Part shown: positions 1-8,113 of the stretch, piece after piece
Layout: each line of letters begins with the position of its first letter
How positions within the stretch are numbered: position 1 is the stretch's first letter
DNA from: Pseudonocardia autotrophica
Lineage (GTDB): Bacteria; Actinomycetota; Actinomycetes; Mycobacteriales; Pseudonocardiaceae
Assembly (NCBI RefSeq): GCF_003945385.1
Contig: NZ_AP018920.1
Coordinates: 4,154,001-4,218,000 of the forward strand
Length of the DNA: 64,000 nt
Direction of reading: 5' to 3'
Notes under the pieces: model-generated
Database searches by the model: none
What the model was told of the DNA's origin: nothing
What the model saw: only the letters and a program-made list of their open reading frames with translations
Made by a program: the position numbers and the translations under genes

Positions 1-192
1 GATCTCGGCGACCGCCCGGCGCCGTTCCGGGTCCCGGACCACGACGAACCGGGTCCGCGCCACCGCCGACCCGGCCGGAGCCTGCATCGCGAGCTCGACG
101 CACTCCCGTACGAGCTCGACGGGCACGTCACGCGTCGCGTCCAGCCGCCGGCGCACCGCGCGGGTGGTGGACAGGGCCTCGTCGATGAGCAT
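1..192 (-). CDS. Nitroreductase family protein (5' part only)
   Basis: The reverse strand reads from an ATG at 192 into the window edge and gives 64 residues beginning MLIDEALSTTRAVRRRLD, followed by a hydrophobic helix ending in MQAPAGSAVARTRFVVV. This is the usual N-terminus of FMN-dependent nitroreductases: an Arg-rich RAVRR segment, then the AxQAPsg flavin-binding helix and the first beta strand. The family reduces nitro groups, quinones or enones with NAD(P)H as a homodimer. The gene is divergent from the SDR at 247 and shares its short regulatory region. The substrate cannot be judged and the C-terminus lies outside the window. Confidence 0.75.
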   Translation of the reverse strand, partial: MLIDEALSTTRAVRRRLDATRDVPVELVRECVELAMQAPAGSAVARTRFVVVRDPERRRAVAEI

Positions 193-193
193 A

Positions 194-222
194 ACCTGAA
201 TCAAAGTCAATTCAGGTAGCGT
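194..222. promoter_or_regulatory. Inverted repeat plus -10 box between nitroreductase and SDR
   Basis: ACCTGAAT (194-201) and ATTCAGGT (210-217) form an 8-bp inverted repeat with an 8-nt spacer. TAGCGT at 217-222 is a plausible -10 box for the plus-strand SDR, and the same hexamer occurs beside the palindromes near 5599 and 7023. The repeat looks like an operator. Its regulator is unknown: no TetR-type gene is in the window, and the nearby GntR gene at 10665 is only a candidate. Confidence 0.45.
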
Positions 223-246
223 TGTCAAGAGCTCGAGGAGGAGCGG

Positions 247-987
247 ATGACGGAGCGAGGGCTCGAGGGCCGGACCGTGCTGCTGACCGGCGCGACCGGC
301 GGTCTCGGCTCGGCGATCGCCGCGCGGCTGGTGGCCGACGGGGCGGAGGTCGTGCTCACCGACGTCGACGAGGCGGCCTGCGCCGAGCTCGCCGGCCGGA
401 TCGGTGGCCGCACCCGCACCGCGGCGCTCGACGTCGCCGCCGAGGAGCAGTGGGAGCGGCTCGCCGCCGCGACCGGCCGGCTCGACGGCCTGGTGAACAA
501 CGCCGGGATCGGCAGCCTGGGCACCGTCGCCGACGAGTCCCGGCGGCGCTGGGACGACGTGGTGGCCGTCGACCAGCTCGGCACCTGGCTGGGCATGAAG
601 TACTGCGGACCGGTGATCGAGCGTTCCGGCGGGGGCTCGATCGTCAACATCGGGTCGGTCCTGGGCACGACGGGCGGGCTGGGCAACAGTTTCTCCTACG
701 CCGCGGCCAAGGGCGCCGTGCGCTCGATGACCCTCAACGCGGCCCTGCACTGGGCCGACCGCGGCGTGCGGGTCAACGCGGTCGTCCCGGGGTTCATCGG
801 TACCGCGCAGCTGCTCGGACGCTACGAGGGCACCGACCGCCACCGCGAGATGCTGGCCCACACCCCGATGGGCCGGCTGGGCCGCCCGGAGGAGGTCGCC
901 GCCGCCGTCGCCTTCCTGCTGAGTGCCGAGGCCGGCTACACCACCGGCTCGGAGCTGCTGGTCGACGGCGGCTGGTCGGCCCGCTGA
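247..987 (+). CDS. SDR family NAD(P)-dependent oxidoreductase
   Basis: A classical short-chain dehydrogenase of 246 residues. The Rossmann motif TGATGGLG is near residue 14, NNAG is in the middle, and the catalytic Ser and YAAAK (Tyr-x3-Lys) follow; DGGW closes the C-terminus as in FabG-like SDRs. It should oxidise a secondary alcohol or reduce a ketone with NAD(P). GAGGAGG just upstream fixes the ATG at 247. It lies head-to-head with a nitroreductase and tail-to-tail with an alcohol dehydrogenase, at the edge of a small catabolic island. The substrate cannot be told from sequence. Confidence 0.85.
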   Translation: MTERGLEGRTVLLTGATGGLGSAIAARLVADGAEVVLTDVDEAACAELAGRIGGRTRTAALDVAAEEQWERLAAATGRLDGLVNNAGIGSLGTVADESRRRWDDVVAVDQLGTWLGMKYCGPVIERSGGGSIVNIGSVLGTTGGLGNSFSYAAAKGAVRSMTLNAALHWADRGVRVNAVVPGFIGTAQLLGRYEGTDRHREMLAHTPMGRLGRPEEVAAAVAFLLSAEAGYTTGSELLVDGGWSAR

Positions 988-1033
988 GGCCGGCCGGGCC
1001 CGCACGCGGATCACGGCCTCGGTCCGGGACGCC

Positions 1034-2059
1034 TCACTCCGGGACGAGGACCGCCCGCCCGAGCACGCGTCCGGCGCGCAGGTCCTCCAGCGCGCGGGTC
1101 ACCTCGGAGAGCGGGTAGGTCGTCGTGCGGGCCCGGATGCCGCCCTGCCGGGCGAGGGCGACGGTCTCGACGAGCTCGTCGTAGGAACCCCAGAACGGCA
1201 GCCGCAGGCTCGCGCCGGAGGGCAGCGGGCCCGGCTTGCGCACCGCCAGCACCCCACCGGCGCCGCCGACGAGGACCAGCTCCCCCGCGATCCGCAGCAG
1301 CGGTCCCGCACCGTCCAGTGTGGCCTGTGCGGCCACGAAGTCGAGTACGACGTCCGCGCCGCGCCCCTCCGACGCCGACGCCACCGCGGCCGCGGCCTCG
1401 TCCGGGCGGCAGGCGGTCTGCGCGCCGCAGGCACGGGCCAGCTCGAGCGCCTCCTCACGGGTGTCCACGGCCACCACGTGCGCGCCGGTCCGGGCGCGCA
1501 GGATGCCGATCGCCATGTGACCGAGCCCGCCCACCCCGATCACGACGGCGACCGCCCCCGGCTCCGCCAGGTGCGCCGCCGATCCGGTGACCGCCCGGTA
1601 GGACGTCAGGCCGGCGTCGGTGAGCGCGGCCGCCTCGGCGGGGTCGAGCCCGTCCGCACCGACCAGCCGCGCCGCGTCGACGACGATCTCGTCGGCCATC
1701 CCGCCGTCGACGCCGAGGCCCAGCCCCGCGGGCAGGGAGCGCCGCCGGTCGCAGTCGTTGGTCGCGCCGGCCCGGCATCGGCTGCACTCCCCGCAACCGT
1801 AGGGGGCGTGCACGACGACCTGCCGGCCGACGAGCTCCGGGTCGGCCCCGTCGCCGGTCGCGGTGACCGTCCCGCAGATCTCGTGCCCGAGCGTGAAGGG
1901 CGGCTCCCACATGGCCGCCGGTGCGTCGAGCACGTGCAGGTCGCTGTGGCAGATTCCGGCGGCGCGGACCTGCAGCAGGACCTGCCCGGGGCCGGGTCGC
2001 GGTGCCGGCAGCTCGACCATCCGGGCCGTTCCCGCGGCCGTCATCCGGTAGGCGTGCAC
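1034..2059 (-). CDS. Zinc-dependent alcohol dehydrogenase (MDR family)
   Basis: A 341-residue medium-chain dehydrogenase. Catalytic zinc ligands are seen in GICHSD and GHE, and structural zinc ligands in the Cys cluster CGECSRCRAGATNDC near residue 95. The NAD-binding motif GVGGLG lies near residue 175. The length and the GLTSYRAV segment resemble NAD-dependent secondary or aromatic alcohol dehydrogenases of actinobacteria. It probably interconverts an alcohol and an aldehyde or ketone in the same pathway as the SDR immediately downstream in the minus-strand group (2079-2825). The exact substrate is unknown. Confidence 0.87.
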   Translation of the reverse strand: MHAYRMTAAGTARMVELPAPRPGPGQVLLQVRAAGICHSDLHVLDAPAAMWEPPFTLGHEICGTVTATGDGADPELVGRQVVVHAPYGCGECSRCRAGATNDCDRRRSLPAGLGLGVDGGMADEIVVDAARLVGADGLDPAEAAALTDAGLTSYRAVTGSAAHLAEPGAVAVVIGVGGLGHMAIGILRARTGAHVVAVDTREEALELARACGAQTACRPDEAAAAVASASEGRGADVVLDFVAAQATLDGAGPLLRIAGELVLVGGAGGVLAVRKPGPLPSGASLRLPFWGSYDELVETVALARQGGIRARTTTYPLSEVTRALEDLRAGRVLGRAVLVPE

Positions 2060-2078
2060 GTGGTTTCCCCTCCGAGGG

Positions 2079-2825
2079 TCAGATGGCGGTGTAGCCGCCG
2101 TCGACCGGGACCGCGGCCCCGGTGACGAACGTGGCGGCGTCGGACAGCAGGAAGGCCACCACGTCGGCGACCTCCCGCGGGTGCGCGGCCCTGGCCTGCG
2201 GCGGGGAGACCCGGCCGGGCACCCCGGTGCGGACCTCCGGGGAGAGCCCCAGCCGGTCGGCGCTGTTGCGGCCCAGACCGGTGTCGACCGCGCCGGGGCA
2301 GACGCAGTTGGCCCGGATCCCGCGGTCGGCGTACTCCACCGCGCAGGACCGGGTCAGGGCCAGCACACCGCCCTTCGACGCGTCGTAGGCCGCCGAGCGC
2401 CCGGCCGCGACCAGCGAGCCGACCGAGCCGATCGTGACGATCGACCCTCCCCCGGCCCGGAGCAGGTGCCCGACCGCGGCCCGGACGGCGAGGAAGGTCC
2501 CGGTGAGGTTGACCCCGACGACCGTCTCCCAGGTCGCCAGGCCCATCTCGGCGGTCGGCGTCCCGTCGGTGACCCCGGCGCAGGTGACCAGCCCGTCGAT
2601 CCCGCCGAGCTCGCGGGCCGCCCGGTCGAACGCCCGGGTGACCGCCGCCTCGTCGCGCACGTCGCACTCGATGAGCGGAGCCCCGCCGGACGTCGCCCGG
2701 GCGCCGCCGAGGTCGAGGCCGGCCACCCCGGCACCCGCCTCGGTGAGCCGCTCGACGACCGCCCGCCCGATCCCGCTCCCGGCACCGGTGACGACGATCC
2801 GGCGGCCGGCCGTCGCAGGCGTCAC
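2079..2825 (-). CDS. SDR family oxidoreductase
   Basis: A 248-residue classical SDR with TGAGSGIG near residue 13, an active-site Ser in SIVTIGS, YDASK (Tyr-x3-Lys) and C-terminal VTGAAVPVDGGY. I start it at the GTG at 2825, which overlaps the stop of the upstream transporter gene in a GTGA arrangement, so the two are translationally coupled. An open frame continues upstream, but that stretch is the transporter gene in another frame. The position after a transporter suggests a role in metabolising the imported compound. Confidence 0.85.
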   Translation of the reverse strand: MTPATAGRRIVVTGAGSGIGRAVVERLTEAGAGVAGLDLGGARATSGGAPLIECDVRDEAAVTRAFDRAARELGGIDGLVTCAGVTDGTPTAEMGLATWETVVGVNLTGTFLAVRAAVGHLLRAGGGSIVTIGSVGSLVAAGRSAAYDASKGGVLALTRSCAVEYADRGIRANCVCPGAVDTGLGRNSADRLGLSPEVRTGVPGRVSPPQARAAHPREVADVVAFLLSDAATFVTGAAVPVDGGYTAI

Positions 2826-4144
2826 GCCCGCTCCGTCGCCCGGTCCGCCGCGTCGTCGGCGAGCGCGATGCGCGAGGTCTCGCGCAGCGTCGCGACCACA
2901 GCGAGACCGACCAGCGCGGCGAACAGCAGGTAGAACGCCGGCGCGAGGGTGTTGCCGGTCAGCGAGACCAGCGAGGTCGCGATCACCGACACCAGCCCGG
3001 AGCCGATGACGCCGCCGATGTTGAACCCGATCGAGACGCCGGTGTAGCGGACCCGGGTCGGGAACAGCTCGGAGTACAGGGTGTAGATCACGCCCTGGCA
3101 GATCCCGAACGGCACGTTCAGCAGCAGTGCCGCGGCGACGGCGAGCCCGATCGACCCCTGCTGCATCGCCCAGTAGCAGGGCACCGCCAGGACCGCGAAC
3201 CCGATGAGGCCGACGGTCAGGACCGTCCGCCGGCCGTAACGGTCGCTGAGCGCCCCGGCCCACGGGATGAGCCCGATCGGGAGCAGCACGATCAGCACGA
3301 TCAGCCACAGCGCCCAGGTGAGCGAGTAGCCCAGGACCGCGGAGAGGTGCACCAGCAGGTACACCGAGCTCAGACCACCCGCTGTCATCGTGGCGTAGGC
3401 GACGCCCACCACGCCGAAGACCGAGCGCCGGTGGTCGCGCACCACCTCGGTGATCGGCGCCTTGGGCGGCTCGGAGGTGTCGATCATCTTCTGGAACACC
3501 GGCGAGTCCTCGACCCGCATCCGGTACAGGACCGCGCCGACCAGCAGCGGGCCCGCGATCAGGAACGGGATCCGCCACCCCCAGCTCGCCAGCTGCTCCG
3601 GCGTGGTGAGCGCGGTGACCGTGCCCACGATCCCGGCCGCGCCGGCGAGGCCCAGCGCGATGCCGACCGAAGTCGCCGATCCGAACAGGCCCCGGCGCTT
3701 CGACGGAGCGGACTCGGTGGCCAGCGACGCCGCACCACCGATCTCGCCGCCGGCCGAGAAGCCCTGCGCGATCCGCAGCACGGTGAGCAGGACCGGCGCG
3801 AGCACGCCGACCTCCGCGTAGGTCGGGAGCAGGCCGGTCAGCACGGTCGCCACACCCATCACGGCGACGGTCGCCATCAGTACCGCCCGGCGCCCCTTCC
3901 GGTCACCGAGGCGGCCGAAGAACAAACCGCCGAGCGGGCGGGCGAGGAACCCGCTGGCGACGACGGTCAGCGTGGCGAGCACACCGATCAGGCCGTCCTC
4001 GGAGGGGAAGAACAGCGGTGCCAGCACGACCGCGAGGTAGCCGTAGATGGCGAAGTCGTAGTACTCGATGGCCGTCCCGACGGCCGCGGCAGTGCTGGCC
4101 CGGCGGCCGATCCGCCGGGCCTCCGTGGAGGTGGTGCTCGACAT
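2822..4144 (-). CDS. MFS transporter, metabolite:H+ symporter (MHS) type
   Basis: A 440-residue membrane protein with about 12 predicted hydrophobic segments. It begins with the MHS signature ASTAAAVGTAIEYYDFAIYG and has the loop motif GRLGDRKGRR between TM2 and TM3, plus [16 protein letters not shown] proteins import organic acids or zwitterions such as shikimate, alpha-ketoglutarate or proline with protons. It is followed by a coupled SDR gene and lies downstream of the FAD enzyme, in what is probably one operon starting at 5566. A second, closely related copy is at 5640-6956. The cargo is unknown. Confidence 0.87.
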   Translation of the reverse strand: MSSTTSTEARRIGRRASTAAAVGTAIEYYDFAIYGYLAVVLAPLFFPSEDGLIGVLATLTVVASGFLARPLGGLFFGRLGDRKGRRAVLMATVAVMGVATVLTGLLPTYAEVGVLAPVLLTVLRIAQGFSAGGEIGGAASLATESAPSKRRGLFGSATSVGIALGLAGAAGIVGTVTALTTPEQLASWGWRIPFLIAGPLLVGAVLYRMRVEDSPVFQKMIDTSEPPKAPITEVVRDHRRSVFGVVGVAYATMTAGGLSSVYLLVHLSAVLGYSLTWALWLIVLIVLLPIGLIPWAGALSDRYGRRTVLTVGLIGFAVLAVPCYWAMQQGSIGLAVAAALLLNVPFGICQGVIYTLYSELFPTRVRYTGVSIGFNIGGVIGSGLVSVIATSLVSLTGNTLAPAFYLLFAALVGLAVVATLRETSRIALADDAADRATERA

Positions 4145-4186
4145 GGCGCTCCTTTGCGCGGAGAGGGGGATCGGGGATGGTGCCGG

Positions 4187-5566
4187 TCAGGGTGTGCCCG
4201 CCGGCCCGGGCACGAGGTCCGCGGTGCCCGCGGCGCGGTCGCGGGCCGCGTCCGCCGCGGCCAGCCCGAGGACGACGGCCGGGACGAGGCCGCCGGCGTA
4301 GGCGTTCCGGTAGAGGCCGCCGGCGTCGGCGCCCGCGGCGTGCAGGCCGTCGACCACGCCGCCGTCCGCGGAGCGGACCCGGCCGCGGCCGTCGACCTCG
4401 ATACCGGCGAACGGGAAGGTGATCGCCGCGGTCGTCTCGATGACGTAGTAGGGCGGTTCGTCGAGTGGGCGCGGGAGGATCGAGCGGGCGGGGCCGGGCT
4501 CGCCGCCGGCGGCGAGCCGGGCGATCTCGGCCGCGATCCGCGGGCCGTCGTAGCCCCACTCCGGGGGCACGTGGGCGAAGTCCGCGGCCGAGTCGGCCAC
4601 CACGCAGCGCGCGCCCCGGCGCCGGGCCAGCTCGAACTTGTCGTTCGCCGGACCGCCCTCGACGTAGGGCGCGCACACCACCTCACGGTAGCCACGGGCG
4701 TCGGTCACCAGCAGCCCCCGGCACTCCGGCTGGTCCACCAGCGCGATCGTGGTCAGGTGGTCGCCGACGCTCTCGTCGACGAAGCGCTCCCCGGCCAGGT
4801 TGAACAGCCACGCGTGCTCGCTGTAGTAGAGCGCGGCCTCGACGTAGAGCTCCGGGGTGAGCTCGACGCCGGTCGGGACGAGGTGGCCGTAGAAGCCGCC
4901 GCCGGAGTTCGTGACGCGGGCACCCGCCGCCAGCGCCAGGCGCAGGCCGTCGCCGCGGCTCCACGGGTTGGACCGGGCGGCGATGTCACGGGCCTGCGGG
5001 TGCACGTGCTCGGCCCGCAGGTCGGCGTCGGCCGGGAAGCCGCCGGTGGCCAGCAGCGTCGTCGTCGCCCGCACGGTGCGCCGGGTCCCGTCGGGGGTGA
5101 CGATCCCGGCGCCGGTGACGCGGCCGGCGTCGTCGGTCAGCAGGTGCTCGGTGCGGGCCCCGGTCACGATCTCGCCGGACGCCGCGATGCGGCGGCGGCA
5201 GGCGGCGACGAAGGCGCCGGTGTCGACCTGGTGGCCGGTCCCGTACCTCAGGACCGTGACCGGTTCCCCGACCGGCACGCCGAGGTCGCGGACGAAGTCC
5301 AGCGCACCGGGGAAGCCCGCGACGACCGTGTCCCGCAGCTCGGGCGAGCCACCGGGGTTGACCTCGGCCATGACCTCCGGGGTGGCGGCGGTCCAGAGGT
5401 AGCCCGCGTACCGGGCGGAGCCGCCCAGGTCCGGGCCGCGCTCCACCAGGGTCACCCGCAGGCCGTGCCCGGCGGCCCGGGCGGCCGCGGAGAGTCCGGC
5501 CATCCCGCCGCCCAGCACGAGCAGGTCGGCCCGTCCGGTCGTGGCGTGCTGGTCGTCCACGGTCAC
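4187..5566 (-). CDS. FAD-dependent oxidoreductase, fumarate reductase / ketosteroid dehydrogenase type
   Basis: A 459-residue flavoprotein. The dinucleotide-binding motif LVLGGGMAGLSAA starts near residue 18, followed by the ERG hinge of FAD_binding_2 proteins. Late motifs TTAAITFPFAGIEVDGRGRV and LHAAGADAGGLYRNAYAGG match the substrate-cap and second FAD region of succinate dehydrogenase/fumarate reductase-like enzymes, including urocanate reductase and 3-ketosteroid-delta1-dehydrogenase. It probably performs an alpha,beta-desaturation or the reverse reaction in the cytosol. It is the first gene of a minus-strand group with an MHS transporter and an SDR, behind a palindromic operator at 5599. 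Confidence 0.8.
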   Translation of the reverse strand: MTVDDQHATTGRADLLVLGGGMAGLSAAARAAGHGLRVTLVERGPDLGGSARYAGYLWTAATPEVMAEVNPGGSPELRDTVVAGFPGALDFVRDLGVPVGEPVTVLRYGTGHQVDTGAFVAACRRRIAASGEIVTGARTEHLLTDDAGRVTGAGIVTPDGTRRTVRATTTLLATGGFPADADLRAEHVHPQARDIAARSNPWSRGDGLRLALAAGARVTNSGGGFYGHLVPTGVELTPELYVEAALYYSEHAWLFNLAGERFVDESVGDHLTTIALVDQPECRGLLVTDARGYREVVCAPYVEGGPANDKFELARRRGARCVVADSAADFAHVPPEWGYDGPRIAAEIARLAAGGEPGPARSILPRPLDEPPYYVIETTAAITFPFAGIEVDGRGRVRSADGGVVDGLHAAGADAGGLYRNAYAGGLVPAVVLGLAAADAARDRAAGTADLVPGPAGTP

Positions 5567-5598
5567 ACCCTTCCGTCGTGAGCCACTGCGCTCACATG

Positions 5599-5622
5599 AA
5601 CTGAGTTCAGTTAGACGCTAGG
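5599..5622 (-). promoter_or_regulatory. Palindromic operator with -10 box upstream of the FAD enzyme gene
   Basis: AACTGA-GT-TCAGTT (5599-5612) is a perfect 6-bp inverted repeat with a 2-nt spacer. On the minus strand the hexamer TAGCGT (5622-5617) directly precedes it and fits a -10 box, so a repressor bound here would cover the start site of the gene beginning at 5566. Nearly the same palindrome occurs at 7023-7036. Confidence 0.55.
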
Positions 5623-5639
5623 CACCCGACGTCGGCGGG

Positions 5640-6956
5640 TCAAGCGGTGTCGCGCCCCGCGACCACATCGGGGGCCGGGTCGCGCATGTCGCTGCCCGCG
5701 GTCTCCCGCACCGAGAGCAGCACGAGCAGCCCGACGGCCGCGGCGGTGACGAGATAGAACGCCGGCCCGAGTGGGCTGCCGGTGACCTCGACGAGGAAGG
5801 TCGCCACGAGGGCGAACAGCCCGGACCCGACGACCCCGCCCACGTTGAAGCCGAGTGACACCCCGGTGTAGCGGACCCGCGTCGGGAAGAGCTCGGCGTA
5901 CTGGGTGAAGGCGACGCCGAGGACCACGCCGTAGGGGATGTTGAGCACCAGGGCCGCGAGGACCGCGACCGGCAGGCTGCCGAGCCCCATCAGCGCGAAG
6001 CACGGGATCGCGAGGACGGCGAACCCGCCGTAGCCCAGCGCGCCGATCCGGCGCCGCCCGAACCGGTCGGACAGCGCCCCGGTCCATGCGATCACGGTGA
6101 GCGGCACGAGCGCGATGCCGACCGAGAGCCAGACCGCCTGGGCCAGCGGGTACCCCAGGACCGAGGTCAGGTGCACGACCAGGTAGACCGACGCGAGACC
6201 GCCCGTGGTGGTCTGGGCGAACGCGGCGGCCGCGACCCGCAGGACGGCGGCCCGGTGCTCACGCAGCACCTCCGAGACCGGCGCGGCGGCGCGCTCGCCC
6301 CCGTCGCGCATCTCGGTGAAGACCGGCGAGTCCTCGACCCGCCACCGCAGCGCGACGCTGATCAGGAGCAGTGGCGCGGCGACCAGGAACGGCAGCCGCC
6401 AGCCCCAGGCCGCCATGTCCTCGGGGGTGAGCACCAGCGCGACCAGCCCGGCGACGGCCGAGGCACCGGCGATGCCGGCCGCGGCCCCGATCGAGGTGGC
6501 CGAGCCGAACAGACCGCGCCGCGCGCGGGGCGCGGACTCGGTCGCCAGCGACGCGGCGCCACCGATCTCCCCTCCGGCCGACAGGCCCTGCACGATCCGC
6601 AGCACGGTCAGCAGCACCGGCGCGGCGATGCCGATCGTGGCGTAGGTCGGGAGCAGCCCGGTCGCGAGCGTCGCCACCCCCATCAGCGCCACGGTGACCA
6701 GCAGCACGGTGCGCCGCCCGTGCCGGTCGCCGATCCGGCCGAACAGCAGCCCGCCCAGCGGGCGGGCCAGGAACGCCGCACCGTAGACCGCGAGCGTGGC
6801 GAGCAGCGCCACGGCGGGATCGCCGGCCGGGAAGAACAGCGGCGCCAGCACCACGGCGAGCACGCCGAAGACCGCGAAGTCGTAGTACTCGACAGCGGTG
6901 CCGACCGCCGCCGCGATGCTCGCCCGGCGGGCCGGGTTCTCGTCCGTCGCCGTCAT
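5640..6956 (-). CDS. MFS transporter, MHS type (paralogue of 2822-4144)
   Basis: 438 residues with about 12 membrane segments. It shares with the transporter at 2822 the start ASxAAAVGTAxEYYDFA, the [10 protein letters not shown] loop, [21 protein letters not shown] and many other blocks, so the two are paralogues from duplication. It is a predicted proton-coupled importer of a polar metabolite. It stands as a single gene behind its own palindrome at 7023. Two importers under the same kind of operator suggest uptake of two related compounds or two affinities. Confidence 0.87.
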   Translation of the reverse strand: MTATDENPARRASIAAAVGTAVEYYDFAVFGVLAVVLAPLFFPAGDPAVALLATLAVYGAAFLARPLGGLLFGRIGDRHGRRTVLLVTVALMGVATLATGLLPTYATIGIAAPVLLTVLRIVQGLSAGGEIGGAASLATESAPRARRGLFGSATSIGAAAGIAGASAVAGLVALVLTPEDMAAWGWRLPFLVAAPLLLISVALRWRVEDSPVFTEMRDGGERAAAPVSEVLREHRAAVLRVAAAAFAQTTTGGLASVYLVVHLTSVLGYPLAQAVWLSVGIALVPLTVIAWTGALSDRFGRRRIGALGYGGFAVLAIPCFALMGLGSLPVAVLAALVLNIPYGVVLGVAFTQYAELFPTRVRYTGVSLGFNVGGVVGSGLFALVATFLVEVTGSPLGPAFYLVTAAAVGLLVLLSVRETAGSDMRDPAPDVVAGRDTA

Positions 6957-7011
6957 GGACGCTCCTCAGGGGTCCCGGGCGACACCGCTCCGTGCCGCAA
7001 CCGGATCAGGA

Positions 7012-7036
7012 CGCTAGAACAAAACTGATATCAGTT
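7012..7036 (-). promoter_or_regulatory. 14-bp perfect palindrome and -10 box upstream of the second MHS transporter
   Basis: AACTGATATCAGTT (7023-7036) is a perfect palindrome. Reading on the minus strand it is followed by TAGCGT (7017-7012), a plausible -10 box, and then by the transporter start at 6956. The same half-site TCAGTT is used at 5599-5612, so one regulator probably controls both genes. Confidence 0.55.
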
Positions 7037-7055
7037 CAACAGCGTCGCGGGCCCG

Positions 7056-8087
7056 TCACGGGTCGATGCGATCCACCAGACCCCAGTCGAGCGCGGTGCC
7101 CGCATCGACGGCCCGCCCGGACAGCGCCAGGTACAGCGCCCGCCGGCGCCCGATCCGGCGCGGGATGCCGACCGTCCCCCCGGCGCCGGGGATCAGGCCC
7201 ATCCCGATCTCCGGCAGCCGGAACGTCGCATCCGGCGCGGCGACCACCCGGCCCGCCAGCGCCGGGATCTCGACGCCGGCGCCCACGCAGGCCCCGTGCA
7301 CCCGCACCTCGGTCCGGGCCGCCAGGGCGTGCACCCGGCGCGCCGCTCCCCCGCGGGTGCGGACGAGGTGGGCGACGACCGGGTCCGGTGCGGTCCCGAA
7401 CTCGTCGAGGTCGCCGCCGGAGCAGAACGCCGGACCCGCCCCGTCGAGCAGCACCCGGGTGACCGACGGGTCGGCGACGGCGAGGTCGAGGGCGTCGACC
7501 AGCGCGTCGCGCAGCAGCCGGCCGTAGGCGTTGCGCCGGGCCGGGCGGTTCAGTGTGACCCGCAGCGTGTCGCCGTCCCGGGCGAGCAGCACGGGATCGT
7601 CCACGTCGGGCGGCTCGGGCCGGTCCCCGCGGCGGGCGAGCCAGGACCGGAACTCCTCCCCCGCCAGCACCGTCGCGTAGGCGAACGACTCGACCTCGAT
7701 CGCGGCCGGGACGGTGAGCCGGCCGTTCCAGCGGAGCAGGTCGGTGAGCACCGTGGTCGCCCGGGGCGCCCGTGCGGCGGCCGCCGTGAGCTCGGCGAGC
7801 TCGGCCGGCGGGTCGTCGACCGCGATGCTCCACCGGGCCGCGGCGGCGGGGCCGCGCGGTGCCAGGGTGAGGTCCAGCGCCGCGGCCAGCCGGGCGTGCT
7901 CCGGCGCGACCGGGCCCACCCCGACCAGGACGAGATCCGGGAGCGGGTCCGGCAGCACGGCGCCGGCGTCGGCCGGGGCGCGCAGGTCCACTCCGAGCAC
8001 CACCGGCCCGTCGGTGCCGGGCCGGGCCAGGGACCAGAGCCCGGCCAGGTCGCCGGGTGAGACGACCACCGCGTCCGTGTCTGTCAT
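7056..8087 (-). CDS. Crotonase with about 150 extra N-terminal residues
   Basis: The C-terminal part, from about residue 165, is an enoyl-CoA hydratase/isomerase domain: LNRPARRNAYG, the first oxyanion-hole segment GPAFCSGGDLDEF, a second one in HGACVGAGVEIPA, and PEIGMGLIPGAGGT carrying the acidic residue expected of hydratases. The first 150 or so residues are Ala/Leu/Pro-rich and match nothing I recognise. The arrangement suggests a two-domain protein or an ancient fusion. It is divergent from a CoA-transferase and an amidohydrolase, so it probably handles an acyl-CoA from the same pathway. Confidence 0.72.
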   Translation of the reverse strand: MTDTDAVVVSPGDLAGLWSLARPGTDGPVVLGVDLRAPADAGAVLPDPLPDLVLVGVGPVAPEHARLAAALDLTLAPRGPAAAARWSIAVDDPPAELAELTAAAARAPRATTVLTDLLRWNGRLTVPAAIEVESFAYATVLAGEEFRSWLARRGDRPEPPDVDDPVLLARDGDTLRVTLNRPARRNAYGRLLRDALVDALDLAVADPSVTRVLLDGAGPAFCSGGDLDEFGTAPDPVVAHLVRTRGGAARRVHALAARTEVRVHGACVGAGVEIPALAGRVVAAPDATFRLPEIGMGLIPGAGGTVGIPRRIGRRRALYLALSGRAVDAGTALDWGLVDRIDP

Positions 8088-8097
8088 GGTGCGGGCG

Positions 8098-8107
8098 AGC
8101 CTAGGCT
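8098..8107. promoter_or_regulatory. Palindromic divergent -10 element
   Basis: AGCCTAGGCT is a perfect palindrome placed between divergent genes at 8087 and 8114. It contains TAGGCT, a plausible -10 hexamer, on both strands. The distance to the plus-strand ATG (6 nt) would give a leaderless mRNA, common in actinobacteria. This is a guess from spacing and hexamer only. Confidence 0.3.
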
Positions 8108-8113
8108 GTCGGG

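Noticed and set aside
3347..5581. A 744-codon open frame on the plus strand opposite the transporter and FAD genes.
   Set aside because: It is antisense to two genes with clear protein motifs, is rich in Arg, Gly, Asp and His as expected from GC-rich shadow frames, and has no recognisable domain. Other long antisense frames were rejected on the same grounds.
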